A stretch of 64,000 nucleotides of DNA, taken from the NCBI RefSeq assembly GCF_020618415.1, contig NZ_CP085344.1, positions 1,387,001 to 1,451,000 on the forward strand. Reading direction: 5' to 3'. The notes under the pieces are model-generated. The model searched no databases. It had not been told where the DNA came from and saw nothing but the letters and a program-made list of their open reading frames with translations. Of the stretch, positions 19,437 to 30,869 are shown in pieces. Positions within the stretch are counted from its first letter, which is position 1; every line of letters begins with the position of its first letter. The DNA is from Cupriavidus sp. MP-37. Its GTDB lineage: Bacteria; Pseudomonadota; Gammaproteobacteria; Burkholderiales; Burkholderiaceae. The position numbers and the translations under genes were made by a program.

Positions 19437-20360
19437 GTGCATTCCCGCCGCTTCAGTCCGCGCGGGATGAACGCCTTCCTCGACGACATGACCCTACTGA
19501 AACGCAAATCGATTGAAGCCGTGGCCTCGCGCCGTCCGGCCCGCGGCACCCGTACTCGTGGCGAGGCGCCGCCCCGCGCAGAAAAACGCATGACGCCGCG
19601 CTTTGCGCCGGTGACGTTCTCGGAAATGGAAGGGGTGCGCTACCTGCACTTCGGCACCGAGTGGGTGCAAGGGGCGATGCGGCTGCGCAAGCCGGATGCG
19701 ATCGAGCTGGAATACGCGCAGCAGATGATGGCCTGGCTGCTGTTCCTGTCGCCGTCGGTCGATGAATTCCATGTGGTCCAGCTGGGCCTGGGCGCCGCGG
19801 CGCTGACCAAGTTCTGCCATCGCCAGTTCCACCGCGCGCGCGTGACCGCGGTGGAGCTGAATCCCGCCGTGATCGTCGCCGGGCGCAGCATGTTCGGCCT
19901 GCGCGAGGACGACGCGCGCCTGACCGTGCGCGAGCAGGATGCCTGGGACTACGTCATGGACGGCGCCCACGCCGGCGCCATCGACGTGCTGCAGGTGGAC
20001 CTGTACGACGCTACCGCGCGCGGCCCGGTGCTGGACACCACCGCGTTCTACCGCGCCTGCCGCCGCACGCTGAAGGCGCCCGGCGTGATGACGATCAACC
20101 TGTTCGGCGACCACGACAGCTTTCCGAAGAACATCGAGCGCATCTGCGATGCCTTCGACAACCGCGTGCTGGTGTTCCCGGAAGTGCATGACGGCAACAT
20201 CATCGCGCTGGCCTTCAACGGGCCGGAGATCGATGTGTCTTGGGACGTGCTGGAAGCGCGCGCCGACGTGGTCGAGGACACCACCGGGCTGCCGGCGCGC
20301 GACTGGGTGAAGAAGCTACGCGCGGCGAATGCGCGGCAGGAAGAGCGGTTGAGGATCTAA
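19437..20360 (+). CDS. Spermidine synthase-like protein
   Basis: A protein of up to 307 residues with the Rossmann fold of the polyamine aminopropyltransferase family. The binding loop is VVQLGLGAAALTKFCHR (about residue 117), followed by TAVELNPAVIVAGRSMFGL and IDVLQVDLYDATARGPVLDTTAFYRACRRTLKAPGVM. The helical N-terminal domain of true SpeE is replaced by a short basic leader. The last two acidic residues of the SpeE active site are not clearly present, so polyamine synthesis is doubtful; a methyltransferase-type role is possible. The start is uncertain: ATG codons at 19437, 19467 and 19488 all lack a good ribosome site. It directly follows the TPR gene. Confidence 0.75.
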   Translation: MHSRRFSPRGMNAFLDDMTLLKRKSIEAVASRRPARGTRTRGEAPPRAEKRMTPRFAPVTFSEMEGVRYLHFGTEWVQGAMRLRKPDAIELEYAQQMMAWLLFLSPSVDEFHVVQLGLGAAALTKFCHRQFHRARVTAVELNPAVIVAGRSMFGLREDDARLTVREQDAWDYVMDGAHAGAIDVLQVDLYDATARGPVLDTTAFYRACRRTLKAPGVMTINLFGDHDSFPKNIERICDAFDNRVLVFPEVHDGNIIALAFNGPEIDVSWDVLEARADVVEDTTGLPARDWVKKLRAANARQEERLRI

Positions 20361-20380
20361 GCGAAAGCGCAAAAAGGGGA

Positions 20381-20520
20381 GAGCGGTGTTGGGTGTGCCC
20401 AAGCCGCCCGAACTCGCCCAGGCACGGTGTTCTCCCTCTCCCCTCATGGGGAGAGGGCCGGGGTGAGGGGTGGTCTAGCGAGGTACCACATCGAGCGAAG
20501 CCTCCGGTTTTTTCCAGCAC
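20381..20520. repeat. Type B dispersed repeat with palindromic core
   Basis: It starts gagcggtgttgggtg and passes through cccaagccgcccgaactcgcc and ggtgttctccctctccccTCATggggagagggccggggtgagggg. It continues to a ggttttttccagc segment. A close copy lies at 44221-44360 and two inverted shortened copies at 40252-40402. It lies between convergent genes. Confidence 0.8.
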
Positions 20521-20537
20521 CACGCCCGTTCAAACGC

Positions 20538-20582
20538 CCGCCCTCACCCCCGCCCCTCTCCCGCAAGCGGGAGAGGGGAGAA
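20538..20582. repeat. Type A palindrome (single hairpin)
   Basis: gccctcacccccgcccc followed by ctcccgc aagc gggag matches the right half of the type A element at 17073-17200. It lies about 20 bp past the 3' end of the peptide-binding protein gene and could end transcription of either convergent gene. Confidence 0.75.
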
Positions 20583-20602
20583 AGACCGCAGCGGCGATAC
20601 CC

Positions 20603-22252
20603 TCACTCCTTGTGGAAGAACTGCGCCAGCGACCACTCGTCGGTGCGCGCCTCGTACTTCAGCCCCTTCTTCATCGCCCACATCGCCAGCTGGCTGTGCG
20701 ACGGAATGATCGCGTGGTCGGCCAGCGCAAACTTTGCCGCGGTGCGGGCATTTTCCTCACGCGCCTTGTCGCTGCTGACCGTGGTCAGCGACTTCTCGAT
20801 CAGCTGGTCCAGTTGCGGGTTGCTGTACTTGCCCCAGTTCCAGGTGCCGTAGCCGGTCTTCGGGTTGGGCGTGCCGGTGATCGAGCGCAGCGCCACGTCG
20901 GCGGCGGCCGAGCCCCAGCCCAGCATCTGGAAGGCAAATTCGCCCTGGCGCGCGCGCGTGAAGTAGGCCGCCACCGGCATGGTTTCGACCCTGGTCTGGA
21001 TGCCGATGCGGGTCAGCATGCTGGCGGTGGCCTGGGCCACCGCGGCGTCGTTCAGGTAGCGGTTGTTGGTGGCGTGCAGCGTCAGGCCGAAACCGTCGGG
21101 GTAGCCGGCCGCGGCCAGCAGCTTCTTTGCGCCTTCCGGGTCATAGGCCTCGGGTTTGGTGCCGGGATGCCCGAAGATCTGCGGCGACACGATCGACGAC
21201 GCCGGCACCGCCAGCCCTTCCATGATGCGGCTGACGATGGCGTCGCGGTTCAGCGCCTTGCTGACAGCGGCGCGCACGCGCGCATCCTTGAACGGGTTCT
21301 TGCCCAGCGGCTTGCCGGCCTTGTCGGTGACGAAGGGCGGGTTGTCGCGCGACTGGTCCATCTGCCAGAAGATGGTGCGCCACGAGACCTGCTGCTCGAT
21401 CTTGAATTTCGGGTTCTGCCTGAGCTTGGCGACGTCGGCCGACGGCACGCTCTCGATCACGTCGACATCGCCCGCCAGCAGTGCGGCGCTGCGCGCGCCA
21501 TTGTCGGTAATGATGCGGAACACCGCGCGGTCCCACTCGGGTTTCGGGCCCCAGTAGTCGGGATTGCGCGCCATCACGATTTCCTGGCCGCGCGCAAAGC
21601 GCACGAACTTGAACGGGCCGGTGCCGATCATGGCCTTGCCCGAATCGAAATCGGTCTGGGTCAGCGTGGCGGCGATCTTCTTCGGCATGATCGGCACGCT
21701 GTTCAGGTCGTTGGCCAGGTTGGCGTAGTTGGGCACGCTCATGGTCAGGCGCACGGTGAGCGGGTCGGGCGTGTCGATGCGGGCGATCGGCTTGGTGTAG
21801 CTGGTGAACGAGCCCGGGCTGTTGACCAGCTTCTCCGGGCGCTCCAGCGACGCCTTGACGTCGTCGCTGGTAAAGGGCGAGCCATCGTGCCACTTCACGT
21901 TGGGACGCAGCTTGATCTCCCAGGTGATGGCGTTGACCGGCTTCCACGACAGCGCCAGGCCGGGGATGTAGCGGGCGTTCTTGTCCATGAACACCAGCGA
22001 TTCGAACACATGCAGGGCGATGGCGTTGTTGGGGCCGGCATTGTTCCAGTGCGGATCCATCGACGTGACGTCGGCCGCCAGGCCAATGCGCAGGTCTTCG
22101 GCCTGCGCGGCGCCGGCCGGCAGCAGCGCAAAGCCAGCGAACGCGGCGCTGCCGAATCCCAGCGCCGCGGCGGCACGGAGCACCGCGCGGCGCGCGGGGT
22201 GGGCCGGGCGGCGCGGCGGACGCTGCGGCGGCAAGGCGTGGAGGGTGGTCAT
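20603..22252 (-). CDS. ABC transporter substrate-binding protein, peptide/nickel family (SBP family 5)
   Basis: A 549-residue periplasmic binding protein of the DppA/OppA class. The N terminus has a twin-arginine-like signal (PARRAVLRAAAALGFG...GAAQA, cleavage about residue 52). The mature part opens EDLRIGLAADVTSMDPHWNNAGP, and the family signature WKPVNAITWEIKLRPNVKWHDGSPFTSDDV follows. MIGTGPFKFVRFARGQEIVMARNPDYWG is also characteristic. ATG at 22250-22252 follows GAGGAG. No permease or ATPase genes adjoin it, so it is an orphan binding protein. The ligand could be peptides, opines or glutathione. Confidence 0.92.
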   Translation of the reverse strand: MTTLHALPPQRPPRRPAHPARRAVLRAAAALGFGSAAFAGFALLPAGAAQAEDLRIGLAADVTSMDPHWNNAGPNNAIALHVFESLVFMDKNARYIPGLALSWKPVNAITWEIKLRPNVKWHDGSPFTSDDVKASLERPEKLVNSPGSFTSYTKPIARIDTPDPLTVRLTMSVPNYANLANDLNSVPIMPKKIAATLTQTDFDSGKAMIGTGPFKFVRFARGQEIVMARNPDYWGPKPEWDRAVFRIITDNGARSAALLAGDVDVIESVPSADVAKLRQNPKFKIEQQVSWRTIFWQMDQSRDNPPFVTDKAGKPLGKNPFKDARVRAAVSKALNRDAIVSRIMEGLAVPASSIVSPQIFGHPGTKPEAYDPEGAKKLLAAAGYPDGFGLTLHATNNRYLNDAAVAQATASMLTRIGIQTRVETMPVAAYFTRARQGEFAFQMLGWGSAAADVALRSITGTPNPKTGYGTWNWGKYSNPQLDQLIEKSLTTVSSDKAREENARTAAKFALADHAIIPSHSQLAMWAMKKGLKYEARTDEWSLAQFFHKE

Positions 22253-22378
22253 CGGGCAGGCTCCTCGTACGGGTCCGCGGGCCGCGGACAGGTTCTCAGG
22301 CGGGTTTGTCCCGCATTGTGCCGCTAAAGTGGCATGGTTGCAGCCTTCCCGCCAGGGCTGCCCGGTAAAATGGCGTCC

Positions 22379-23056
22379 ATGTTCGCCAATTCCCGCACCA
22401 TCGTCTCGGCGCAGTCCGAGGTTCATGAACACCTGGCCGCGCGCGTCGCGCGCCACCTGGCCGAGCCGTTCCGCAAGCCCATCGGCGAGCCCAGCCGGCG
22501 CGAGCTCGGCGCGGCGCTGCAGCGCTGGCAGCAGGCCGGCAGCGCGCCGCTGATCCTCGATGCCGGCTGCGGCGTGGGCGAAAGCACGCTGCGCCTGGCG
22601 ACGCAGTTCCCCGACCATTTCGTCATCGGCGTCGACCAGTCCGAAAAGCGCCTGGCCGCCGGCAAGGACTGGTGGGGCGAGGCGCCGATGCCGGGCAATT
22701 TCTGCTGGGCCCGCGCCGACCTGGTCGATGTCTGGCGGATGCTGCAGGCGGATGCGGTGCCGGTGGCGCGCCACTACGTGCTGTACCCGAACCCGTGGCC
22801 GAAGATCGGCCACCTGGGGCGGCGCTGGCAGGGGCATGCGGTGTTCCCGGCGCTGGCGGCGTGCGGCGATTACCTCGAGTGCCGCAGCAACTGGCGCATC
22901 TATATCGACGAGTTCGCGCAGGCGCTGGAACTGGTGGGACGGCCGGCGCGGGTCGAGGCATGGGCGCCGGCGCAGCCGATGACGCCGTTCGAGCGCAAGT
23001 ACGCGGCCTCCGGCCACGGCTTGTGGCGCTGCGTCAGCGAGCGCCGGCCCGGCTGA
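22379..23056 (+). CDS. TrmB-like SAM-dependent methyltransferase (tRNA G46-N7 type)
   Basis: A 225-residue class I methyltransferase related to TrmB, which makes 7-methylguanosine 46 in tRNA. ILDAGCGVGESTLRLA is the SAM-binding loop, VIGVDQSEKRL the ribose-binding acid, and YVLYPNPWPKIGHLGRRW the TrmB signature. The C terminus is less like TrmB: it has TPFERKYAASGHGLWRC rather than the usual T.FE.K....G..I.DL pattern. It could therefore be a paralogue acting on another substrate. ATGs at 22334, 22370 and 22379 are all possible starts with weak ribosome sites; the last, MFANSRTIVSAQ, is chosen for family-like length. It is divergent from the peptide-binding protein gene. Confidence 0.72.
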   Translation: MFANSRTIVSAQSEVHEHLAARVARHLAEPFRKPIGEPSRRELGAALQRWQQAGSAPLILDAGCGVGESTLRLATQFPDHFVIGVDQSEKRLAAGKDWWGEAPMPGNFCWARADLVDVWRMLQADAVPVARHYVLYPNPWPKIGHLGRRWQGHAVFPALAACGDYLECRSNWRIYIDEFAQALELVGRPARVEAWAPAQPMTPFERKYAASGHGLWRCVSERRPG

Positions 23057-23066
23057 ACGCCCAAAT

Positions 23067-23094
23067 GAAAACGGCCCGCAGTGCGGGCCGTTTC
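23067..23094. terminator. Bidirectional intrinsic terminator
   Basis: AAACGGCCCGCA and TGCGGGCCGTTT form a near-perfect stem with A- and T-rich flanks on the two sides. It separates the convergent TrmB-like and DUF2863 genes and can serve both. Confidence 0.88.
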
Positions 23095-23127
23095 GCCGTC
23101 TGGTGCGCCGGTGCGCGTCAGTGCGCG

Positions 23128-24330
23128 TCAGTGGAACAGCGGCTGCTGCGTGGGCGCGTCTTCGGGCAGTTCGGCGTGGACGATCTCGCCATTGCGGTCG
23201 GCGTACAGCGGCGTGCCGCAGTCTTCGCAGTATTCCGGATCGAACAGCGCGGCGTGGCGGAAGATGTCTTCGACGCCGGCATTGCGCAGCTCCTCGCAGA
23301 TCTGCTCGAGCGGGTTGCCCTTTTCGTCGGCATCGACCTCGCCGGCTTCGCGGCCGTAGACCGGCCAGACAATGCCGTAGATCACATCCTTCTCGCCGCG
23401 CATGGTGAAGCCGACGCGGTATTCCTCGACCACCTCTTCGCCGAAGGCGGCCACCACCGCGGCCAGCTGCCCCGCGGAGATGTCCAGCGTGCCGCACAGG
23501 TAGTTGACGGCGGCGCGCACGGTCAGCGGGCGGATGCTCTTGTCGGACTCGCGGCAGGACAGGAAGAACGCGTCCGGCAGCAGCAGCTCGAACTCGCAGC
23601 CCGGCAGCAGCAGCGCCACCGACGGTTGCACCTGGCTGCGCCATTGTTCCAGGCAGGTCGAGCGTTCGGCGTGGTGATCCTTGGCGTCTTCCTGCCAGCG
23701 GAACAGCGCCTGTTCGCGCGGCGCCACCACCACGGCCAGCAGGTAGCGCGGGTCGGCCAGGATCGGCGCGGTCTCGGGCAGGTCGCGCAGGTCGACCTTG
23801 GGCACCGTGCCGGCCAGTGCCGCCGCGGCCAGCTTGTGCGTCAGCGCGAAGGTGTCGCTGTGCGTGCGCGGCAGCTGGTCGATGCTGTACAGGTAGGGCG
23901 ACAGCGAGACCTTGGTGCCGTTGGCCAGCACGTGTGCCTGCAGGTGCACGGCCAGCGTCTGCGCCAGTTCCGGCTTGAGCGCGCCGGACGGGATGGCGTA
24001 GCGGGTGTGCGCGAGGATCGGCGCGGCGATCAGCAGCGCGTCATAGTGCTGGCCGTCGACCTCGATCGAGGCGGATTCGGCCAGCGTCTCGGCCTGCTCG
24101 GCGAGCACGTCGGAGGCATCGGCATTGTGCTTGAACAGATGCTCCAGCGCCGCGTCGAGCGCGGTCTGGCTACCGTTCTTCAGCAGGCGGCCAAGGCGCT
24201 GCGAAAGCCGCCGCTCCCAGTATCCGTCCTCCATGCGGCTGCCCGATGCGTCGAGGGCGAGCGCATCGGCCACCAGACGCTCGGCGTCGGGAGAGAGTCG
24301 CGGGGAAGCCTTGGGGCGAAAACCTGCCAT
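23128..24330 (-). CDS. DUF2863 family protein
   Basis: A 400-residue soluble protein with no signal peptide or membrane span, which I recognise as the DUF2863 family of Burkholderiales. Function is unknown. Visible features are an acidic, helix-rich N terminus, a central FRWQEDAKDHHAERSTCLEQWRSQVQPSV segment, and a C-terminal CEDCGTPLYADRNGEIVHAELPEDA. The single C..C pair there is a possible half zinc site. Its ATG is at 24328-24330. It follows the 51-residue membrane protein gene on the same strand after about 110 bp. Confidence 0.82.
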   Translation of the reverse strand: MAGFRPKASPRLSPDAERLVADALALDASGSRMEDGYWERRLSQRLGRLLKNGSQTALDAALEHLFKHNADASDVLAEQAETLAESASIEVDGQHYDALLIAAPILAHTRYAIPSGALKPELAQTLAVHLQAHVLANGTKVSLSPYLYSIDQLPRTHSDTFALTHKLAAAALAGTVPKVDLRDLPETAPILADPRYLLAVVVAPREQALFRWQEDAKDHHAERSTCLEQWRSQVQPSVALLLPGCEFELLLPDAFFLSCRESDKSIRPLTVRAAVNYLCGTLDISAGQLAAVVAAFGEEVVEEYRVGFTMRGEKDVIYGIVWPVYGREAGEVDADEKGNPLEQICEELRNAGVEDIFRHAALFDPEYCEDCGTPLYADRNGEIVHAELPEDAPTQQPLFH

Positions 24331-24437
24331 AGAAAGAAACCGTCCGTTTTTTGCGTAAAACGGTATTCTACTCGTTGCGTTGACAGGGAGACCGCTATAT
24401 GCGTGCGGCCGGTGTGAACGCTACGTCCCGCCGCGCT

Positions 24438-24593
24438 TTATTTCTCGGCCGGAGCGGACGCTGCAGGGGCCGCGGGCGCGTGGCTTTCGACACTGTGCGA
24501 CTCGCCGGACATGGACACGTCGCTGCCGCCCTTGGTCAGCAGGTAGAGGGCCGCGCCGGCGACCACGATGAATGCGATGAGGATCTTGACCAT
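24438..24593 (-). CDS. Small single-span membrane protein, 51 residues
   Basis: The translation is MVKILIAFIVVAGAALYLLT followed by KGGSDVSMSGESHSVESHAPAA and an Ala/Pro-rich end (APAEK). Residues 4-19 form one membrane helix and the tail is probably periplasmic. ATG at 24591-24593 follows AGGAGA at ideal spacing, and codon use matches the neighbours. No family is recognised. It lies between the acnA terminator and the DUF2863 gene. It could be a membrane anchor or a very short envelope protein. Confidence 0.72.
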   Translation of the reverse strand: MVKILIAFIVVAGAALYLLTKGGSDVSMSGESHSVESHAPAAPAASAPAEK

Positions 24594-24741
24594 GGTGTCT
24601 CCTGGTTCTGGGTGATGCCGGGGTCCGGCTTCCGGTCATTCGACCGTTGTTGTGCGCCACAGTTTGACAGCCATGGCTTGCGTGGAACTTACACGCGCCG
24701 GGTGGGCGCTTCAGGTGATGCCCGGGCCGCAAGGGCCAATG

Positions 24742-24790
24742 AAAAACGCCGCCTTGCCACGCCCCGGAAGGGGCAGGGCAGGCGGCGTCA
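24742..24790 (-). terminator. Intrinsic terminator of acnA
   Basis: On the minus strand the stem ACGCCGCC...GGCGGCGT encloses a second hairpin (gccccttccggggc) and ends in TTTTTC, about 35 bp past the acnA stop. Confidence 0.8.
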
Positions 24791-24823
24791 TGGCGCGGAT
24801 AGTGCGGATAACGCGGATAGCGC

Positions 24824-27529
<2,706 letters not shown>

Positions 27530-27744
27530 TGCCGTACTCCGATCGAAGAATGATGCGATGGCATTTGGCTCGGACCTGACTCGGGACCCCGATGCGCTGC
27601 CGCGGTGGTTGACCGCGGTCCGAGGCCGGCAGCGCACTGCAACTGCATACTCTAACCGGGGCGCGGCTTCGCCGCCACCCGGTACGGCAAGCAAAAAGGG
27701 CGCCGACGGCCGCCATACCGCGGCCGCCGGCGCCCCGGTACCGC

Positions 27745-28305
27745 TTACTGCTTGGGCGCGGCGGATTGCTGGGGGCTGCCCGGCTGAATCGTCTGGCCGT
27801 CCGGCGGCGTGACCAGCAGCGGCGTGGTCGCCGGCGCGCGCAGGCCGCCGGCCTGGGTCGGGGCCGCGGCGCCGGCCTGCATGGCGGCGCTCTGGCAGTC
27901 GTCGGCCAGGCGCTGGCCCAGGTTCTTGTTGAACAGCATGGCCTTGCTCGGGATCACCACCAGGTCCAGGCCGGTGCGGGCGTCGTAGTAGCGGTCGGCG
28001 CCGGTCACCGTGGCCTGGCGCGGCAGCTTGTAGTCGCGGCCTTGCCAGTGCACGGTCAGGATTTCGTCGCGCAGCATGTCGCCGGAGATATACAGGCTGT
28101 TGCCCAGTTCGCACTGCCACTTCTCGCCGCTCGGGGTCACCGCCGCGGCGGTGCCGGCCGCGGCGGCCGCGCCGGCGGCGGCCTTCTTCTTGGTCGACGA
28201 CTTCTTCTTGGTGGTGGTCTTCTTGGCCGGCTCCTGCGCCATCACGGCGGTGGCAGTGGTCAGGCTGAAGGCGCCGATGCAGGCGGCAAGGACAAGATGT
28301 TTCAT
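27745..28305 (-). CDS. Secreted MliC-like protein (putative lysozyme inhibitor domain)
   Basis: A 186-residue exported protein. Residues 1-23 ([23 protein letters not shown]) are a signal peptide without a lipobox Cys. A Lys/Ala-rich linker ([18 protein letters not shown]) follows. A compact domain at about residues 60-140 starts [14 protein letters not shown], continues [44 protein letters not shown] and ends LADDCQ. Paired Cys, V.W.G..Y.LP and the G..RY...L pattern resemble MliC/PliC C-type lysozyme inhibitors. The tail is Pro/Gln-rich. ATG at 28303-28305 is used since the longer frame would bury the signal peptide. The lysozyme-inhibitor role is a structural guess. Confidence 0.68.
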   Translation of the reverse strand: MKHLVLAACIGAFSLTTATAVMAQEPAKKTTTKKKSSTKKKAAAGAAAAAGTAAAVTPSGEKWQCELGNSLYISGDMLRDEILTVHWQGRDYKLPRQATVTGADRYYDARTGLDLVVIPSKAMLFNKNLGQRLADDCQSAAMQAGAAAPTQAGGLRAPATTPLLVTPPDGQTIQPGSPQQSAAPKQ

Positions 28306-28462
28306 TTTGTGAGTGCCTTTCGGATACTGAAATCGAGTTATGGTCAAGTGCCGCCGGCAGGCGGCCGGCGCTGGGTTTATTGCCGCCGCTATTCTCTACG
28401 ATTTGGCCGGGGCGGCGTAGTGCTCTGGGCTTTGGTTACATAATCGGCGCCGCTGTTGGGCC

Positions 28463-28531
28463 GGCTTCACTTGCGCGGCTTCACTTGCGCGGACTTACTT
28501 GCGCGGACTTACTTGCGCGGACTTACTTGCG
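28463..28531. repeat. Tandem repeat, 14-bp unit, nearly five copies
   Basis: The units ggcttcacttgcgc (28463 and 28477) and ggacttacttgcgc (28491 and 28505) are followed by a partial copy (28519-28531). The last copy overlaps the final codons and stop of the 2-methylcitrate synthase-type gene on the minus strand. It therefore looks like slippage that duplicated the gene's 3' end. Copy-number change would not affect the protein. Confidence 0.88.
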
Positions 28532-29710
28532 ATCCTTGATCGGCACGAACTTCAGGTTCTCCGGCCCGGTGTAATTGGCGCTGGGGCGGATGATCTTGTT
28601 GTCGATGCGCTGCTCGATGATGTGCGCTGCCCAGCCCGAGGTGCGCGCGATCACGAACAGCGGCGTGAACATCGCCGTCGGCACGCCCATCATGTGGTAG
28701 CTGACCGCGCTGAACCAGTCCAGGTTGGGGAACATCTTCTTGATGTCCCACATCACGGTTTCGAGCCGCTCGGCGATGTCGAACATCTTCATCGAGCCGG
28801 CGTCTTTCGACAGCTTCTTCGCCACTTCCTTGATCACCTGGTTGCGCGGGTCGCCGGTGGTGTACACCGGGTGGCCGAAGCCGATCACGACTTCCTTGTT
28901 CTCGACGCGGCGGGTGATGTCGGCCTGGGCCTCGTCCGGGTTGTCGTAGCGCTTCTGGATCTCGAACGCGACCTCGTTGGCGCCGCCGTGCTTGGGGCCG
29001 CGCAGCGCGCCGATCGCGCCGGCGATCGACGAATACATGTCCGAACCCGTGCCGGCGATCACGCGCGCGGTGAAGGTCGAGGCGTTGAACTCGTGCTCGG
29101 CGTAGAGGTTGAGCGAGGTGTTCATGGCGCGCTCCCACAGCGCCGACGGCTTCTCGCCGTGCAGCAGGTGCAGGAAGTGGCCGCCGATCGATTCATCGTC
29201 GGTTTCGACCTCGATGCGGCGGCCGTTGTGGCTGTAGTGGTACCAGTACAGCAGCATCGAACCGAGGCTGGCCATCAGGCGGTCGGCGATGTCGCGCGCG
29301 CCCGGGGTGTTGTGGTCTTCCTTCTCCGGCAGCACGGTGCCCAGCACCGACACGCCGGTGCGCATCACGTCCATCGGGTGCGCGCTGGCGGGCACCCATT
29401 CCAGCGCCGCCTTGACGTTGGCGGGCAGGCCGCGCAGCGACTTCAGCTTGGCCTTGTAGGCGGCCAGCTCGGACTTGGTCGGCAGCTTGCCGTGCACCAG
29501 CAGGTGGGCGATTTCCTCGAACTCGCAGGCCTCGGCGATGTCGAGGATGTCGTAGCCGCGGTAGTGCAGGTCGTTGCCGGTACGGCCGACGGTGCACAGC
29601 GCGGTGTTGCCGGCGACAACGCCGGACAACGCGACGGATTTCTTGGCCCGCGGCGCGGCCGGCTCGCTGCCCGGGGCCTCGGCGGCGGGTGCGGACTTCA
29701 AAGCGGACAT
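28523..29710 (-). CDS. prpC: 2-methylcitrate synthase-type citrate synthase
   Basis: A 395-residue citrate synthase-family enzyme. Sequence style and length match 2-methylcitrate synthase (propionyl-CoA + oxaloacetate), which often has citrate synthase activity too. Catalytic regions are visible: [11 protein letters not shown] after GPKHG, the second His in [18 protein letters not shown], and the Asp in [25 protein letters not shown]. An Ala/Pro-rich leader of about 25 residues precedes the conserved core. No prpB or prpR gene adjoins it. It lies between a CitE-like gene (50 bp away) and acnA, so it may be a second copy with a TCA-linked role. The PrpC name is by similarity. Confidence 0.88.
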   Translation of the reverse strand: MSALKSAPAAEAPGSEPAAPRAKKSVALSGVVAGNTALCTVGRTGNDLHYRGYDILDIAEACEFEEIAHLLVHGKLPTKSELAAYKAKLKSLRGLPANVKAALEWVPASAHPMDVMRTGVSVLGTVLPEKEDHNTPGARDIADRLMASLGSMLLYWYHYSHNGRRIEVETDDESIGGHFLHLLHGEKPSALWERAMNTSLNLYAEHEFNASTFTARVIAGTGSDMYSSIAGAIGALRGPKHGGANEVAFEIQKRYDNPDEAQADITRRVENKEVVIGFGHPVYTTGDPRNQVIKEVAKKLSKDAGSMKMFDIAERLETVMWDIKKMFPNLDWFSAVSYHMMGVPTAMFTPLFVIARTSGWAAHIIEQRIDNKIIRPSANYTGPENLKFVPIKDRK

Positions 29711-29760
29711 CCTGGTCTCCTCGGGCGCTGCCCGGATGGTTCTTGTTATCGGTATCGGCT

Positions 29761-30741
29761 TCAGGCGAAGAACAGCGCTTCCACATTGGCCGGCAGCGGC
29801 GTGCCGGTGGCCTGCGCACGCTGCAGCAGCGACCAGTAATAGCGGTAGCTGGCGCGGTCGTGCAGCTGCCCTTCATGGCGGATCGGCGCCCAGTTGTTCT
29901 CGTGCGCCGCCAGCAGGATCTGGCTGGCCGCGCCGATCTCTTCCGCGCCAGGGCGGAAGGCCGCCACGATCGGGGCGATCTGGCCCGGATGGATGCTCCA
30001 CTTGCGCAGGTAGCCGAACTCGCTGCGCGCGCGCAGCGCATCGTCGCCGGCGCGCTGCGGCGCCTGCACGTCGGTGCTGACGTTGTGCGACGGCACCTTG
30101 CCGTGGCGGTGGCAGGCGGCGGAGATTTCCAGCATGGCGCGGCGCACCAGCGGGTGCTCGAATTGCTGCGGCGAGCGCATGGCCTCGCCGGGAATCGCGC
30201 CATGGTGCGCCGAGACAAAGTCCATCAGGCCGAAGCTCAGGCATTCCACCTGCACCAGCGCGGCGATATCGAAGGCCTGCTCCAGCGCGGCATGGGTTTC
30301 GATCAGCACATGGATCGGGATATGGCGGGCAATGCCGGCACTGCGCGCGACCTGGTTGACATGGTCGGTCACGCGCGCGACCTCGACCACGTCGGTGACC
30401 TTGGGCACGACCACATAGGCCAGCCGCGCCCCGGCGGCGCGCACCAGCACGTCGACATCCTGGCGCCAGCTGGGGTGGGCCGGATCATGGATGCGCACGC
30501 CCACCCGGTTGTGGGCATTGAGCGGGCCGTTGACCAGCTGCGCGCACAGTTCGGCGTGCTCGCGCTCGTGGCCCACGGCGGCGCCGTCCTCGCAGTCGAA
30601 GGTGATGTCGAAGACCGGGCCAAGCTCTTGTTGCAAGGCCAGCGACTTGCGCATCAGCTTTTCGCTGCCCGCGTAGTGGTCACACACCGGCAACTGGACC
30701 GGGATGGCTTCGCCCTGGAACAAGACCTCGGAAGGATGCAC
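29761..30741 (-). CDS. HpcH/HpaI aldolase/citrate lyase family protein (CitE-like)
   Basis: A 326-residue TIM-barrel CoA-ester lyase of the CitE-like group. Relatives cleave malyl-CoA or citramalyl-CoA, or act as malyl-CoA thioesterases. Visible motifs are [14 protein letters not shown] (metal-ligand region), [20 protein letters not shown] (Arg contact), [28 protein letters not shown] (metal-binding Glu) and [14 protein letters not shown] near the end. No other citrate lyase subunit is nearby, so it is not part of a CitDEF complex. It lies between mdh and prpC on the same strand, linking it to C4/C6 acid metabolism. The exact substrate is not known. Confidence 0.85.
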   Translation of the reverse strand: MHPSEVLFQGEAIPVQLPVCDHYAGSEKLMRKSLALQQELGPVFDITFDCEDGAAVGHEREHAELCAQLVNGPLNAHNRVGVRIHDPAHPSWRQDVDVLVRAAGARLAYVVVPKVTDVVEVARVTDHVNQVARSAGIARHIPIHVLIETHAALEQAFDIAALVQVECLSFGLMDFVSAHHGAIPGEAMRSPQQFEHPLVRRAMLEISAACHRHGKVPSHNVSTDVQAPQRAGDDALRARSEFGYLRKWSIHPGQIAPIVAAFRPGAEEIGAASQILLAAHENNWAPIRHEGQLHDRASYRYYWSLLQRAQATGTPLPANVEALFFA

Positions 30742-30798
30742 GTGGATTCGGAAAGTTGAAGTTGGCGGACAGGGCAGGGCCGCATCGCCGCTGCCTAT

Positions 30799-30850
30799 GA
30801 AAAAACCGGGGTCCGCGCCGATTCTTGAATCGTTGCGGAACCCCGGTCCT
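30799..30850 (-). terminator. Intrinsic terminator of mdh
   Basis: ACCGGGGT and ACCCCGGT pair around a loop containing gattc/gaatc. Read on the minus strand the hairpin is followed by a run of Ts. It separates mdh from the CitE-like gene. Confidence 0.82.
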
Positions 30851-30869
30851 TGTTCGAGCGTTCGGAAGA

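Noticed and set aside
28463..28531. Short regular repeats considered as a CRISPR fragment
   Set aside because: Units are 14 bp, directly adjacent with no spacers, and no cas genes are present.
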